From: Promicromonospora sp049532985
GTDB taxonomy: Bacteria > Actinomycetota > Actinomycetes > Actinomycetales > Cellulomonadaceae
Reading direction: 5' to 3'
DNA length: 64,000 nucleotides
Assembly: GCF_049532985.1 (NCBI RefSeq)
Contig: NZ_CP186693.1
Span: forward strand, 2,418,001 to 2,482,000
Part shown: positions 24,986 to 33,548 of the stretch, piece by piece
How positions within the stretch are numbered: the first letter of the stretch is position 1
Layout: the number at the start of each line of letters is the position of its first letter
Translations under genes and position numbers: made by a program
Notes under the pieces: model-generated
Told to the model about the DNA's origin: nothing
The model's database searches: none
What the model saw: only the letters and a program-made list of their open reading frames with translations

Positions 24986-25672
24986 ATGGACATCCTGCTC
25001 ATCGGCGGCCTCTGGCTCGACGCCTCGGCCTGGGACCGTGTGGTCCCCGAGCTCGAGAGCCTCGGGCACCGGCCGGTAGCGGTCGCGCTGCCGGGCCAGG
25101 GCGACGGGACCACGTCGGCCACGCTGGACGACCAGGTCGCCGCGGTGCTGGCCGCCGTCGACGCAGCGCCCGGGCGGCCGCTGGTCGTGGGGCACTCGGC
25201 CGCCTGCACGCTGGCCTGGCTCGCCGCGGACGCCCGGCCGGAGGCGGTGGCGGGAGTGGTGCTGGTCGGCGGCTTCCCGTGGGACGACGGCAAGCCGTAC
25301 GCCGACCTGTTCGAGATCACGGACGGCGTCATGCCGTTCCCGGGCTGGGGCCCGTTCGAGGGGCCGGACTCGGCGGACCTCGACGAGGCGACGCGCGCCA
25401 CCCTGGCGGCCGCCGCGGTCCCCGTGCCGGCGGGGGTGGCCCGGGGCGTGGTGCGCCTGCGCGACGAGCGCCGGTTCGACGTGCCGGTCACCGTCGTGTG
25501 CCCGGAGTTCTCGCCGGCGCAGGCACGCGAGTGGATCGACGCGGGCGACGTGCCGGAGCTGGCCCGGGCCAAGCACCTCGACCTGGTCGACCTGGACTCG
25601 GGGCACTGGCCGATGTTCACCCGCCCGGCGGAGCTGGCCCGTCTCCTGTCGGAGGCGAGCGTCAGCGCCTGA
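24986..25672 (+). CDS. Alpha/beta-fold hydrolase (EstC-like)
   Basis: The 228-residue protein begins ILLIGGLWLDASAWDRVVPE, the oxyanion strand of small alpha/beta hydrolases. The nucleophile elbow is GHSAACTLAWL (Ser near residue 72), the acid is probably in the VTVVCPEFSP region, and the catalytic His is in DSGHWPMFTRP near the end. The family includes carboxylesterases and hydrolases of small esters or lactones; the substrate is unknown. GGGAGAG precedes the ATG at 24986. The last 11 bases overlap the convergent membrane-protein gene. Confidence 0.82.
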   Translation: MDILLIGGLWLDASAWDRVVPELESLGHRPVAVALPGQGDGTTSATLDDQVAAVLAAVDAAPGRPLVVGHSAACTLAWLAADARPEAVAGVVLVGGFPWDDGKPYADLFEITDGVMPFPGWGPFEGPDSADLDEATRATLAAAAVPVPAGVARGVVRLRDERRFDVPVTVVCPEFSPAQAREWIDAGDVPELARAKHLDLVDLDSGHWPMFTRPAELARLLSEASVSA

Positions 25673-26255
25673 CGCCGAGGGACCGGAGCTCCAGGTCGGC
25701 CAGCCTGCGCACGACGTCGGCGTCGCCGTCGCGCCAGGCCGTCAGGGGGTCCGGCGAGACGCGGGCCAGGGCGCGCGGCGGCTGGTTGGTCAGGGCACGC
25801 AGGGCCAGTAGGGCCGGGTCCACCGCGAGCAGCCGCCGCCCCGCGCTCGCGCGACGCACGAACCGCACCCGCAGCGGCACGTACAGCACGGCCACCAGCA
25901 GCACGGGCACGAGGAACACCGCCAGGCCGGCGAGCAGCGCCACGTCGGCCACCGTCTCGGCCTGGGCGCGGCCGGCGGCTGCCAGGCTCTCGGCCGCGTC
26001 CGCGGCCCCGCGGAAGGGGGCGGCCAGGTCGTCACCCACGCCGGGGATGCCGTCGATGCGGCCCTCGACGTCGTGGAACCGGCCGGCCATCTCGTCGGCC
26101 GCCGACGCCGTCTCGCGGCCCGGCCGGCCCAGCACCTCGATCGCGTCCCGGGCCTGGAGCCCGGCCCACCCCCAGCCCGCGACCCACGCGAGCAGGAGCA
26201 GGTCACCCAGCACCTGCCGGGCGCACCGCGCGGGCGCGGCCGCGTACAGCCTCAT
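25662..26255 (-). CDS. Two-helix membrane protein of unknown function
   Basis: The 197-residue protein has one hydrophobic segment at about residues 17-33 and a second at about 103-128 (LLAGLAVFLVPVLLVAVLYV). Between them is an Ala/Asp-rich extracytoplasmic stretch of about 70 residues, and after the second comes a basic cytoplasmic tail. GGAGGAG lies six bases before the ATG. I do not recognise a named family. The pattern resembles small sensor or scaffold proteins, but no domain supports that. It converges with the hydrolase gene and overlaps it by 11 bases. Confidence 0.65.
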   Translation of the reverse strand: MRLYAAAPARCARQVLGDLLLLAWVAGWGWAGLQARDAIEVLGRPGRETASAADEMAGRFHDVEGRIDGIPGVGDDLAAPFRGAADAAESLAAAGRAQAETVADVALLAGLAVFLVPVLLVAVLYVPLRVRFVRRASAGRRLLAVDPALLALRALTNQPPRALARVSPDPLTAWRDGDADVVRRLADLELRSLGVRR

Positions 26256-26377
26256 GTCTGCTCCTCCGGACGACGACGGGCGGCACGCCGCACCGTACCC
26301 GACATTCGGGGCACATCTGGATGGATCTGTGGTTGCATGTCCGCGACCGATGTCCCCCGTGCGGAAGGTACGACCCC

Positions 26378-26587
26378 ATGACTGCCGATGACGAACTCAC
26401 CCGGACCTTCGTCGAGTTCGACGGCGACGGCGACGGCCGCATCACCGCCGACGAGTTCCGTCAGGCCATGGCGACCCGCGGCGAGGAGACGAGCGACAAG
26501 GACCTGGAGCAGATCTTCGGCAAGGCCGACCACGACCAGGACGGCCGCATCGACCTCGCCGAGTTCACGCAGGCCTGGGACGCCTGA
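26378..26587 (+). CDS. EF-hand calcium-binding protein (calerythrin/CabD-like)
   Basis: The 69-residue protein has two canonical EF-hands. Loop 1 is residues 15-26 (DGDGDGRITADE) and loop 2 residues 51-62 (DHDQDGRIDLAE), both with Asp at 1, 3 and 5, Gly at 6 and Glu at 12. It should bind two Ca2+ ions in the cytosol as a buffer or sensor. Single-pair EF-hand proteins of this size are common in actinobacteria. The ATG at 26378 is chosen because the family begins with a TADDELTRTF-like helix; an upstream in-frame ATG adds only non-conserved residues. Confidence 0.88.
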   Translation: MTADDELTRTFVEFDGDGDGRITADEFRQAMATRGEETSDKDLEQIFGKADHDQDGRIDLAEFTQAWDA

Positions 26588-26620
26588 ACCCGCCTGCTCG
26601 GCGGGCCGGGCGGGCGACGG

Positions 26621-26720
26621 CTAGATCGGGTACGACGCCGCCCCGGCGTCGATCGCGGGCGTGAAGTCCACCGGGCGGGAGCCGATCCGGTAGCGGTATC
26701 GCCAGGTGCCCGACAGACAT
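26621..26720 (-). pseudogene. Probable internal-deletion remnant of a gene at the end of the GH4-aldolase operon
   Basis: Just after the aldolase stop the minus strand has a good ribosome-binding site (GAGGAGA) and an ATG. Its frame soon becomes Arg/Pro-rich and runs into antisense of the EF-hand gene. One base out of frame, a natural-looking tail GTWRYRYRIGSRPVDFTPAI continues to SYPI and a stop at 26621. A start region joined out of frame to a C-terminal end is what a large internal deletion would leave. I do not recognise the family, so identity and even reality are uncertain. Confidence 0.3.
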
Positions 26721-26732
26721 GAGATCTCCTCG

Positions 26733-27578
26733 CTAGGACAGGGCTGCGACCAGGTCCGCGACCGTGTCGCGGATCGCCGCGCGCGCCGGGCTCAGGTACT
26801 TGCGCGGGTCGGTGACGTTCTGGTCGCCCGCCAGGTACTGCCGCACCTGGGCCGTGTAGCCCACGTTGAGCGCCGTGCCCACGTTGATCTTGCGGATCCC
26901 CGCGGCGATCGCCGCCCGCAGCGCCGGCACCGGCACGCCCGAGGAGCCGTGCAGCACCAGCGGCACCGGCAGGCGCTCCGCGAGGCGCGCGACCAGGTCG
27001 AGGTCGAGCTCGGCGGTCGCCGTCGTCATCGCGTGCGAGCTGCCCACGGCGACCGCGAGGCCGTCCACCCCGGTTCGCTCCACGAACGACGCCGCCTCCT
27101 CGGGGTCGGTGCGCACGCCCGGCGCATGGGCGCCGTCCTTGCCGCCGATCTCGCCGAGCTCGGCCTCGATCCACAGTCCCTGGCCGTGACCGGCCCCGGT
27201 GAGGTCCGCCGTCGTGGCGACGTTGTCCTCGTAGTCGAGGTGGGCGGCGTCGACCATGAGCGACGAGATGCCGAGCCGCCCCGCCTGGGCGACCACCGAC
27301 CGGGCGAGCGCGTCGTCCTGCACGTGGTCCAGGTGCACCGCCAGCGGCACGCCGGCCGAGGCCGCGACCTCCCGGCACGCCGCGACCAGGGCCGCCATCC
27401 GCCCGCCGTGGAACCGCACCGCGTTCTCGCTCACCTGGAGGATGCCGGGCGCACTCGCCGCCTCCAGCCCTTCGGCGATGCCCTCGGCGTGCTCGAGCGT
27501 GATCACGTTGAACGCGAGCACGGCGCCGCCCGCGCGGGCGGCGTCCGCCACGAGGTCGCCCGTGCGCGCCGGCGTCAC
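26733..27578 (-). CDS. Class II tagatose/fructose-bisphosphate aldolase (KbaY/GatY-like)
   Basis: The 281-residue zinc aldolase carries AVHLDHVQDD (first metal-binding His and catalytic Asp), WIEAELGEIGGKDG, GLAVAVGSSHAM, LVLHGSSGVP (second His region) and IRKINVGTALN. It ends RKYLSPARAAIRDTV. It cleaves a ketose 1,6-bisphosphate to DHAP and glyceraldehyde 3-phosphate. The KbaY/GatY subgroup length and the kinase/isomerase neighbours favour tagatose 1,6-bisphosphate. The GTG start overlaps the GH4 stop (GTGA). Fructose-bisphosphate specificity is the main alternative. Confidence 0.85.
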   Translation of the reverse strand: MTPARTGDLVADAARAGGAVLAFNVITLEHAEGIAEGLEAASAPGILQVSENAVRFHGGRMAALVAACREVAASAGVPLAVHLDHVQDDALARSVVAQAGRLGISSLMVDAAHLDYEDNVATTADLTGAGHGQGLWIEAELGEIGGKDGAHAPGVRTDPEEAASFVERTGVDGLAVAVGSSHAMTTATAELDLDLVARLAERLPVPLVLHGSSGVPVPALRAAIAAGIRKINVGTALNVGYTAQVRQYLAGDQNVTDPRKYLSPARAAIRDTVADLVAALS

Positions 27579-28903
27579 AGGACGCCCGCCGGGACGGGAG
27601 CCCGCAGCGCCTCGGGCAGCAGGTCGCCGTGCGCGGTGGTCAGCTCGTCGCACAGGGCCCAGATCTGCTCCGGGGTCAGCGTGGAGGCCGTGTTCGGGTC
27701 CATCAGCGCGGCCTGGCGCACCAGGAGCGGGTTTCCCGTGCGAGCCGCCTCCACCGTGAGCCGGCCCACCGAGACGTACGCCTGGTTCACGGCTGCGCAC
27801 TGGATCGGCAGCGCGCCCATCGCGACCGGCGCCACGCCGTCGGCGTCCACCACGGCGGGCACCTCGACGACGGCGTCCTGGCCCAGGTTGTCGATGAGCC
27901 CGCGGTTGGGCACGTTGACGTGGATCTCCCGGCGCGTGCCGGTCACCAGCGAGTGGATGATCTGCGGCGCGTACTCGCTCGCGCCCTCCTCCAGCTCCAG
28001 GTCGCCGCCCGCGGCGAGCGTCTGCCGCGCCCGCTCCAGCTCGGCGAGGTTCTCCCGGCTGATGCCCACGTACTCCAGCGGCTGGAGCCGGTAGCGCTCG
28101 ATCTGCGCGTCCGAGCGCAGGAACCACGACAGGTACTCCGAGGAGTGCTCGCTCGTCTCCGTCGGGTAGTAGCCGATGCGGCGGAAGATCTCGACGCGCA
28201 CGCGGCGCTCCAGCTCCGGGTCGGCCGCGATGCGCTCGCGCAGCAGCGGGTACAGGTCCCGCCCCTGGTGCTCCCACTCCAGCAGCCACGCCTGGTGGTT
28301 GACGCCCGCCGCACGGTAGCGGGTCTTCTCCACCGGCACGCCCACGAGCTCCGCGAGGTCGTGCGCCGTCCAGTAGACGCTGTGGCACAGACCGGCAACC
28401 TTGAGCTCCGGGGCCACCACGGACAGCCACCAGACGTTCATCGCCATCGGGTTGGTGTAGTTCAGCAGCCACGCGTCCGGGCACAGCTCGCGCATGTCCG
28501 CCGCGAGCGCCGTCAGCACGGGGAAGGTCCGCAGGGCGCGGAAGATGCCGCCCACGCCGGTCGTGTCACCGATGGTCTGGCGCAGCCCGTACCGCTCGGG
28601 GATCTGAAGGTCCTTGTACGTGGCCTCCACGCCACCCACCTGGATCATGTTGATCACGAAGTCGGCGCCCTCCAGCGCCGTCCGCCGGTCCGCGCTCGCC
28701 ACGACGGTCGCCCGCCCGCCGAGCTGCCGGTCCACCTGCCGGGCCGTCGCCTCGGCGATCCCCAGCCGTTCGGGGTCGATGTCGTGGAGCACGAGGCGGG
28801 CGTCCGCAAGCTCGGGGAAACGCAGGATGTCGGCGACGAGCTGCCGGGTGAAGACGACGCTCCCGGCGCCGATGAACGCGATGCTGACCATGGCGTCGAT
28901 CAT
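27575..28903 (-). CDS. Glycoside hydrolase family 4, alpha-galactosidase (MelA-like)
   Basis: The 442-residue protein has the NAD+-dependent GH4 fold. The Rossmann start is SIAFIGAGSVVFTRQLVADI; then come FVINMIQVGG, LLNYTNPMAMN, the metal-binding Cys in GLCHSV and a metal-binding His in AGVNHQAW. GH4 enzymes cleave by an oxidation-elimination mechanism with NAD+ and Mn2+. The CHSV signature and length fit the alpha-galactosidase/galacturonidase branch more than phospho-beta-glucosidases. Two ATGs (28903 and 28891) are possible. It begins the two-gene operon facing the DeoR gene and would act in the cytosol on imported disaccharide. Confidence 0.85.
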   Translation of the reverse strand: MIDAMVSIAFIGAGSVVFTRQLVADILRFPELADARLVLHDIDPERLGIAEATARQVDRQLGGRATVVASADRRTALEGADFVINMIQVGGVEATYKDLQIPERYGLRQTIGDTTGVGGIFRALRTFPVLTALAADMRELCPDAWLLNYTNPMAMNVWWLSVVAPELKVAGLCHSVYWTAHDLAELVGVPVEKTRYRAAGVNHQAWLLEWEHQGRDLYPLLRERIAADPELERRVRVEIFRRIGYYPTETSEHSSEYLSWFLRSDAQIERYRLQPLEYVGISRENLAELERARQTLAAGGDLELEEGASEYAPQIIHSLVTGTRREIHVNVPNRGLIDNLGQDAVVEVPAVVDADGVAPVAMGALPIQCAAVNQAYVSVGRLTVEAARTGNPLLVRQAALMDPNTASTLTPEQIWALCDELTTAHGDLLPEALRAPVPAGVL

Positions 28904-28953
28904 CCGTGGGCTCGCGCGAGATGTGCAAGAATACGATCAGAATTCGCGATAAA

Positions 28954-28977
28954 CGATCAATCCGAGTGAGCGATTCG
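28954..28977. promoter_or_regulatory. DeoR operator copy 1 (GH4 / deoR divergent promoter)
   Basis: This 24-base motif, CGATCAATCCGAGTGA plus eight bases, is repeated with 20 of 24 identities at 35900-35923 in front of the SIS-ABC operon. Here the inverted-repeat symmetry is weaker (7 of 10 arm positions). A further ACGATCA occurs at 28933. The site lies between the GH4 and deoR starts, ideal for co-repression and autoregulation. Confidence 0.65.
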
Positions 28978-28990
28978 AGAAGGGAACGGT

Positions 28991-29794
28991 ATGGCGGCCA
29001 CCGCGGAGACCCCCCGCGCCATCTCGCACAAGCGCACCGAACGCATGATGCGGACCCTGACCTACGTGAACGAGCAGGGCACCACGCGGCTCACCGACCT
29101 GGTCCGGGAGCTCGACGTCTCCTCGGCGACGATGCGGCGCGACCTGGCCGCCATGGAGGAGCAGGGCCTGCTCGTGCGCACGCACGGCGGCGTCCGGGCG
29201 CTCGACCCCACCACCGAGGTGCCGGTGCTGCTGCGGGACAACCGGTTCCGGGACGCCAAGGTGCGCATCGCGGAGCACGCGGCGGGCCTGCTCCCACCGG
29301 GCCGCTACTCGGTGGCGATCAGCGGCGGCACGACGGCGGCCGCCGTCGCCCGGGCGCTCGCCACCCGGCCCGACCTGGCGATCGTCACCAACGCGCTGAC
29401 CACCGCCACGGAGCTCGCCTCGCGCAGCAACCTCAAGGTGATCATGACGGGCGGGTTCGTCCGGTCCAGCTCGTTCGAGGCGGTCGGGGCGCTGGCCGAG
29501 AACACGTTCAACGCGATCAACGTCGGCACGGCCTTCCTGGGCACCGACGGCATCAGCGTGCGCGGCGGCGCCACGACCCACGACGAGACCGAGGCCCGCA
29601 CCAACCACGCGATGCTGGCGCACGCCGAGCACGTGGTGGTCGTGGCCGACGGGTCGAAGGTGGGCCGCGTGACCCTGGCCAAGGTGGCCGACCTGGCAGA
29701 GATCGACGTGCTGGTCACGGACTCGTCCGCGGACCCTGAGGCCCTGGCCGCGATCGAGGCGGAGGGTGTGGAGATCCAGGTGGTCCCGGACTGA
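28991..29794 (+). CDS. DeoR-family regulator of the galactoside/tagatose-type regulon
   Basis: The 267-residue protein has an N-terminal HTH (ERMMRTLTYVNEQGTTRLTD, then SSATMRRDLAAMEEQGLLV) and a DeoRC sensor domain with AISGGTTAAAVARAL, IVTNALTTATEL and the ADGSKVGR motif. The effector is likely a sugar phosphate, in keeping with AgaR/LacR relatives. GAAGGGAAC precedes the ATG. The gene diverges from the GH4 operon and converges on the kinase operon. A duplicated 24-bp motif upstream of both operons is its likely operator. Confidence 0.9.
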   Translation: MAATAETPRAISHKRTERMMRTLTYVNEQGTTRLTDLVRELDVSSATMRRDLAAMEEQGLLVRTHGGVRALDPTTEVPVLLRDNRFRDAKVRIAEHAAGLLPPGRYSVAISGGTTAAAVARALATRPDLAIVTNALTTATELASRSNLKVIMTGGFVRSSSFEAVGALAENTFNAINVGTAFLGTDGISVRGGATTHDETEARTNHAMLAHAEHVVVVADGSKVGRVTLAKVADLAEIDVLVTDSSADPEALAAIEAEGVEIQVVPD

Positions 29795-29812
29795 GGGAGG
29801 TCCGCCGAACGG

Positions 29813-29854
29813 AGAGATCGTCGCTCCATGACGGCTCACGGAGCGACGATCTCT
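29813..29854. terminator. Bidirectional terminator between deoR and pfkB
   Basis: Perfect 15-bp stem, left arm AGAGATCGTCGCTCC (29813-29827), 12-base loop, right arm 29840-29854. The right arm reaches into the convergent pfkB stop codon. No T-tract is present. Confidence 0.85.
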
Positions 29855-30791
29855 ACGTTCGTCGCGGGCTGCCCGGGGACGCGGTGATCTCGACCTGCGA
29901 GGTCAGGGTGCGGGTCAGGGCCGGGTCCAGGATCGCCGCGCCCGGGACCTGGGCGTTCGCCGTGCCGGCCGCCGTGGCCAGGGACAGCGCCCCGGCCAGG
30001 TCGGAGCCGCCGTCGAGCGCGACCAGCAGGCCGCCCAGGAACGAGTCGCCGCTGCCCACCGGGAAGCCGCCGGTGTGCCCGGTCAGGGTCGCGCGCAGCA
30101 CCCGCTCGCCGTCGGTGCCCCAGGCCCCGGCCGCGCCGTCGGTGATCACGACCAGCCCCCCGGTGCGCTCGTGCACGGCGGCGAGCAGCTCCGGCGCCGC
30201 CTGTTCCTCGCCGCCGCCCACCAGCTCCAGCGCCTCCGCGCGGTTCACCTTCACCAGGTCGGGCCGGGCCTCGACGGCGCCGCGCAGCGCCGCACCGTGG
30301 CTGTCGACGGCGACGCGCGCCCCGGCGTCACGCAACCGGCCGACGACGTCGGCGAGCAGGCCCGCGGGCGCCGACGCCGGCAGGCCGCCCGAGACGAGCC
30401 ACCAGCCCGGCCGGGAGGCCGCGAGCCGGACCGCGGCGTCCACCGCCGCGGCCGCCGCGCTCACCGAGACCGGTACGGCCCGCTCGTAGATCTCGGTGAG
30501 CCGGCCCGTGTCCTGGGCGAAGACCGACACGCAGCTCCGCGTCGGCTCCCCCGGCACCACGTGCAGGTCCACGCCGTCGGCCCGGGCGCCGGCCGCGACG
30601 TCCTGCCCCGCGCCGCCGCCGAGCACCGCCACCGCGGACACGCGCGCGCCGAGCGCGGAAGCGGCCCGGGCCGCGTTGAGCGCCTTGCCGCCCGCCACCC
30701 GGTGGGTCGAGAGCGGCCGCTGGATCCCCTCCAGCGCCTCGACCACGTAGGTGACGTCGAGCGACGGGCTGAGGGCGAGCGCGGAGATCAC
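29853..30791 (-). CDS. PfkB-family hexose-phosphate kinase (tagatose-6-phosphate / 1-phosphofructokinase type)
   Basis: The 312-residue protein matches the LacC/FruK branch of PfkB kinases. Segments are LALSPSLDVTYVVE at the start, VAGGKALNAARAASALG (first PfkB signature) and GFPVGSGDSFLGGLLVAL (second signature with the catalytic Asp in GSGDS). It would phosphorylate tagatose 6-phosphate, or fructose 1-phosphate, using ATP to give the ketose bisphosphate cleaved by the class II aldolase. The GTG start overlaps the stop of the preceding kinase gene. It is the last gene of the six-gene SIS-ABC-kinase operon. Confidence 0.82.
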   Translation of the reverse strand: MISALALSPSLDVTYVVEALEGIQRPLSTHRVAGGKALNAARAASALGARVSAVAVLGGGAGQDVAAGARADGVDLHVVPGEPTRSCVSVFAQDTGRLTEIYERAVPVSVSAAAAAVDAAVRLAASRPGWWLVSGGLPASAPAGLLADVVGRLRDAGARVAVDSHGAALRGAVEARPDLVKVNRAEALELVGGGEEQAAPELLAAVHERTGGLVVITDGAAGAWGTDGERVLRATLTGHTGGFPVGSGDSFLGGLLVALDGGSDLAGALSLATAAGTANAQVPGAAILDPALTRTLTSQVEITASPGSPRRT

Positions 30792-31756
30792 CGCGTCAGC
30801 TCCCGCTCCAGGTCGGCGCGCGTGGCCTGCCGCCCGGTGCCGCCGGAGCCGAGCGTGGAGAGCGACCCGGCGACGGTCGCCCAGCGCACCCGTTCCTGCT
30901 CGTTGCCCACCCCGTACGCGAGCGCCGCGAGGTACCCCGCGTCGAAGCTGTCACCCGCACCGGTGGTGTCGACCACGTCGACGGCCACGCCCGGCGCGCG
31001 CACCACGGCGCCGTCGGGCCCTACCGACCAGCCGCCGTCGGCTCCGTCCTTGACCACGACCCGCGGGCCGCGGCGGGCGAGCCGGGTGGCGAGCTCGACG
31101 TCGTCCAGGTCGGCCGGCTCCCCGAGGGCGCCCGCGATGGCGCGCAGCTCGTTGCGGTTGGGCAGCAGGAGGTCCAGGTGGCCCAGCACGTCGGCCAGCC
31201 CGGCCCACTTCTCGGCCGGGTCCCAGTTGGTGTCGAGGCTCGTGGTCCAGCCCTGCTCCCGGGCGCGGGCGAGCACACCGGGCAGCGCCGCGGCCAGCCC
31301 GGGCTGGAGAAAGTAGGACGCGACGTGCAGCAGCCCGGGCCGGCGCCCGTCGAGCACCTGCGTGAGCCGCTCCCCCGTCAGCGTCGGGATGGTCCCCGGC
31401 ACGGTGAGGATGGCCCGGTCCCCCGGAGTGGACAGGATCACGGACAGCCCGGTGGGCTCGTCGGACGACGTCTCGACGGCGCCGACGTCGACCCCGCAGG
31501 CCCGCAGCGCGTCCAGCGTGAACGTGCCGAACGTGTCGGCCCCGACGCGTGCGACCAGCGACGTCGGTACGCCCAGCCGCGCGACGCCGGACGCCGCGAT
31601 GCTCGCCGAGCCGCCGAGCACCAGGTCGCCCGAGTCGGCGAGCTGCTCGGCCTGGCCGAACCGGGGCACGACGTCGCCGCGCAGGACGAGGTCGACGTTC
31701 GCGTCCCCGGCCACCACGACGGGCCGCGAGGCGGGTCCAGCGGTCTGGTGGGTCAT
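30788..31756 (-). CDS. PfkB/ribokinase-family carbohydrate kinase
   Basis: The 322-residue protein is of ribokinase type. It has VVVAGDANVDLVLRGDVVPR at the start, LVLGGSASIAASGVARLG for sugar binding, TNWDPAEKW, LLPNRNELRAI, and VDTTGAGDSFDAGYLAAL with the catalytic Asp. It differs from the neighbouring LacC-like kinase, so the operon can phosphorylate two positions or substrates. A role as the first kinase on the imported monosaccharide (such as galactosamine or a ketose) is inferred. The ATG overlaps the stop of the second permease gene (ATGA). Confidence 0.83.
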   Translation of the reverse strand: MTHQTAGPASRPVVVAGDANVDLVLRGDVVPRFGQAEQLADSGDLVLGGSASIAASGVARLGVPTSLVARVGADTFGTFTLDALRACGVDVGAVETSSDEPTGLSVILSTPGDRAILTVPGTIPTLTGERLTQVLDGRRPGLLHVASYFLQPGLAAALPGVLARAREQGWTTSLDTNWDPAEKWAGLADVLGHLDLLLPNRNELRAIAGALGEPADLDDVELATRLARRGPRVVVKDGADGGWSVGPDGAVVRAPGVAVDVVDTTGAGDSFDAGYLAALAYGVGNEQERVRWATVAGSLSTLGSGGTGRQATRADLERELTR

Positions 31757-32634
31757 CCCTTGACTCCCGTGAAGGTCATGGTGGCGATGAACTGCTTCTG
31801 GGCGAACACGAAGAACGCGATCAGGGGCAGCGTAGCCACGACGTTGCTCGCCATGAGCAGCGACCAGTCGGTGCGGCGTGCGCCCTGGAAGTTTGTGATG
31901 CCGAGCTGCAGGGTGAACGCGCCGGGGTCGTTGATGGCGATGAGCGGCCACACGAGGTCGTTCCACGAGCTCAGCAGCGTGAAGATCGCCAGGGTGGCGA
32001 GCGCCGGCCGGGCCAGCGGCAGGATGATGCGCCAGAAGGTGGTGAAGCGCGAGCAGCCGTCGAGCTCGGCGGCCTCCTCGAGCTCCGCCGGCAGCGACAG
32101 GAAGAACTGCCGCATCAGGAAGATGCCGAACACTGACGCCAGCCACGGGACCATCGCCGCGGCGAGCGTGTCGATGAGCCCCACGCGGGCGAACATGACG
32201 TAGGTGGGCACCATCAGCAGCTGCGTGGGGATCATGATCGTGGCGACGATCAGGAGGAACCCGACCTGCCGTCCGGGGAACTTCAAGCGGGCGAACCCGT
32301 ACCCGGCCAGCGAGCACAGCACGAGGTGCGACACCACGGCGACCACCGACACGAGGATCGTGTTGCCGGTCCACAGCAGCACGTCGGAGTCGCGGAACAG
32401 CTTCGCGTACCCGTCGAGGGTCAGCGACGAGGGGAAGAACCTCGGTGGGAACCGGTTGATCTCCGACTCGGGCGTCAGCGACGTGAGGAACATCTGCACG
32501 AACGGCGTGGCGAACAGCAGCGCGACCGGCACCAGGACGAGGTGCCACCAGCCGGTGCGCCGCCTGCGGCGCGGCGCGGCCTCCGGCTCCGGCTGCCCGT
32601 AGACGTCGGCCCGGGGCGAGGCGAGCAGGGTCAT
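31753..32634 (-). CDS. ABC sugar importer permease (MalG/CUT1 type)
   Basis: The 293-residue protein has six predicted helices after a basic start. The EAA loop is ELEEAAELDGCSRFTTFWRI, followed by ILPLARPALATLAIF, and the family C-terminus is FIATMTFTGVKG. This is the inner-membrane MalG-like half of a CUT1 importer. No ATPase gene is in the operon, as usual in actinobacteria where a shared MsiK-type ATPase serves several importers. Its ATG overlaps the stop of the MalF-like gene. Confidence 0.9.
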   Translation of the reverse strand: MTLLASPRADVYGQPEPEAAPRRRRRTGWWHLVLVPVALLFATPFVQMFLTSLTPESEINRFPPRFFPSSLTLDGYAKLFRDSDVLLWTGNTILVSVVAVVSHLVLCSLAGYGFARLKFPGRQVGFLLIVATIMIPTQLLMVPTYVMFARVGLIDTLAAAMVPWLASVFGIFLMRQFFLSLPAELEEAAELDGCSRFTTFWRIILPLARPALATLAIFTLLSSWNDLVWPLIAINDPGAFTLQLGITNFQGARRTDWSLLMASNVVATLPLIAFFVFAQKQFIATMTFTGVKG

Positions 32635-33548
32635 CCCAGTCCTCCTACGGTGCTGCGGCGCGAGTAGATCGTCACGCCGATGGTGATCGCGAGGGTCACG
32701 GCGAACAGCCCGTAGGCCACCGCCGACGCGTACCCGAACTCCAGGTCCTTGAACGCTGAGGTCCACAGGTAGTAGACGATCGTCTCGGTGGACTTCAGGG
32801 GCCCGCCCCGCGTCGTGGTGTAGACGAGGTCGAAGAGCTGGATCGACTGGATGGTCTGCCAGATCGCCACGAACACCGTCACGGGCGCGAGCTGCGGGAA
32901 CGTCACGTGCCAGAACGACTGCCACCGGTTGGCACCGTCGACCCGGGCCGCCTCCGTGAGCTCGGCCGGGATGTCCTGGAGCGCGGCCAGGTAGATGACC
33001 GTGGTGAACGCGGCCTGCCCCCACAGGGACATGAGCGCGATGACCACCATCGCCTGGTGGGGGTCCTCCAGCCAGCCCTGCTGCGGCAGGCCGAGCACGC
33101 GCAGCACGTTGTTGACCAGCCCGAACTGCGGGTTGAACAGGTAGGTGGTGAGGATGCCCGTCGCCGCGGCGGACACGACGAACGGCAGGAAGATCAGCGT
33201 GCGGTACACGCCGACCAGGACGATCCGGCGGTTCAGCGCCACCGCCAGGCCGAGCCCCAGCAGCACCGAGGCCGGCACGAACAACGCCGTGTACAGCAGC
33301 GTGTGGCCGGCGGCCGCGGCGAGGTCGGCGTCGCCGGCCATCTCGCGGTAGTTGTCGAACCCGACGGGCTCGGGCGTGGAGAACCCGTTCCAGTCCTGGA
33401 GGGACAGCACGAACGCCCAGACCGCGGGGAAGATCGACAGGCCCAGCACGATGACGGTCGCCGGGGCGACGAACCCCCAGCCGGTGAGCCCCTCCCGGAC
33501 CCGGCGGGCCGAGCCCGGCCGCCGGGTCTGGACGGCGGTCGCGGTCAC
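32631..33548 (-). CDS. ABC sugar importer permease (MalF/CUT1 type)
   Basis: The 305-residue protein has six predicted helices. The first is in GFVAPATVIVLGLSIFPAVW, and the EAA motif ELTEAARVDGANRWQSFWHV is before helix five. The downstream segments TRGGPLKSTETIVYYLW and FGYASAVAYGLF are typical of UgpA/MalF-type permeases. It pairs with the MalG-like permease to form the channel. The GTG start overlaps the stop of the binding-protein gene (GTGA), so the whole importer is translationally coupled. Confidence 0.9.
   Translation of the reverse strand: MTATAVQTRRPGSARRVREGLTGWGFVAPATVIVLGLSIFPAVWAFVLSLQDWNGFSTPEPVGFDNYREMAGDADLAAAAGHTLLYTALFVPASVLLGLGLAVALNRRIVLVGVYRTLIFLPFVVSAAATGILTTYLFNPQFGLVNNVLRVLGLPQQGWLEDPHQAMVVIALMSLWGQAAFTTVIYLAALQDIPAELTEAARVDGANRWQSFWHVTFPQLAPVTVFVAIWQTIQSIQLFDLVYTTTRGGPLKSTETIVYYLWTSAFKDLEFGYASAVAYGLFAVTLAITIGVTIYSRRSTVGGLG

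Noticed and set aside
26388..26624. A 78-codon frame overlapping the EF-hand gene.
   Set aside because: Ser/Thr/Arg low-complexity shadow; the EF-hand frame carries two perfect calcium loops.
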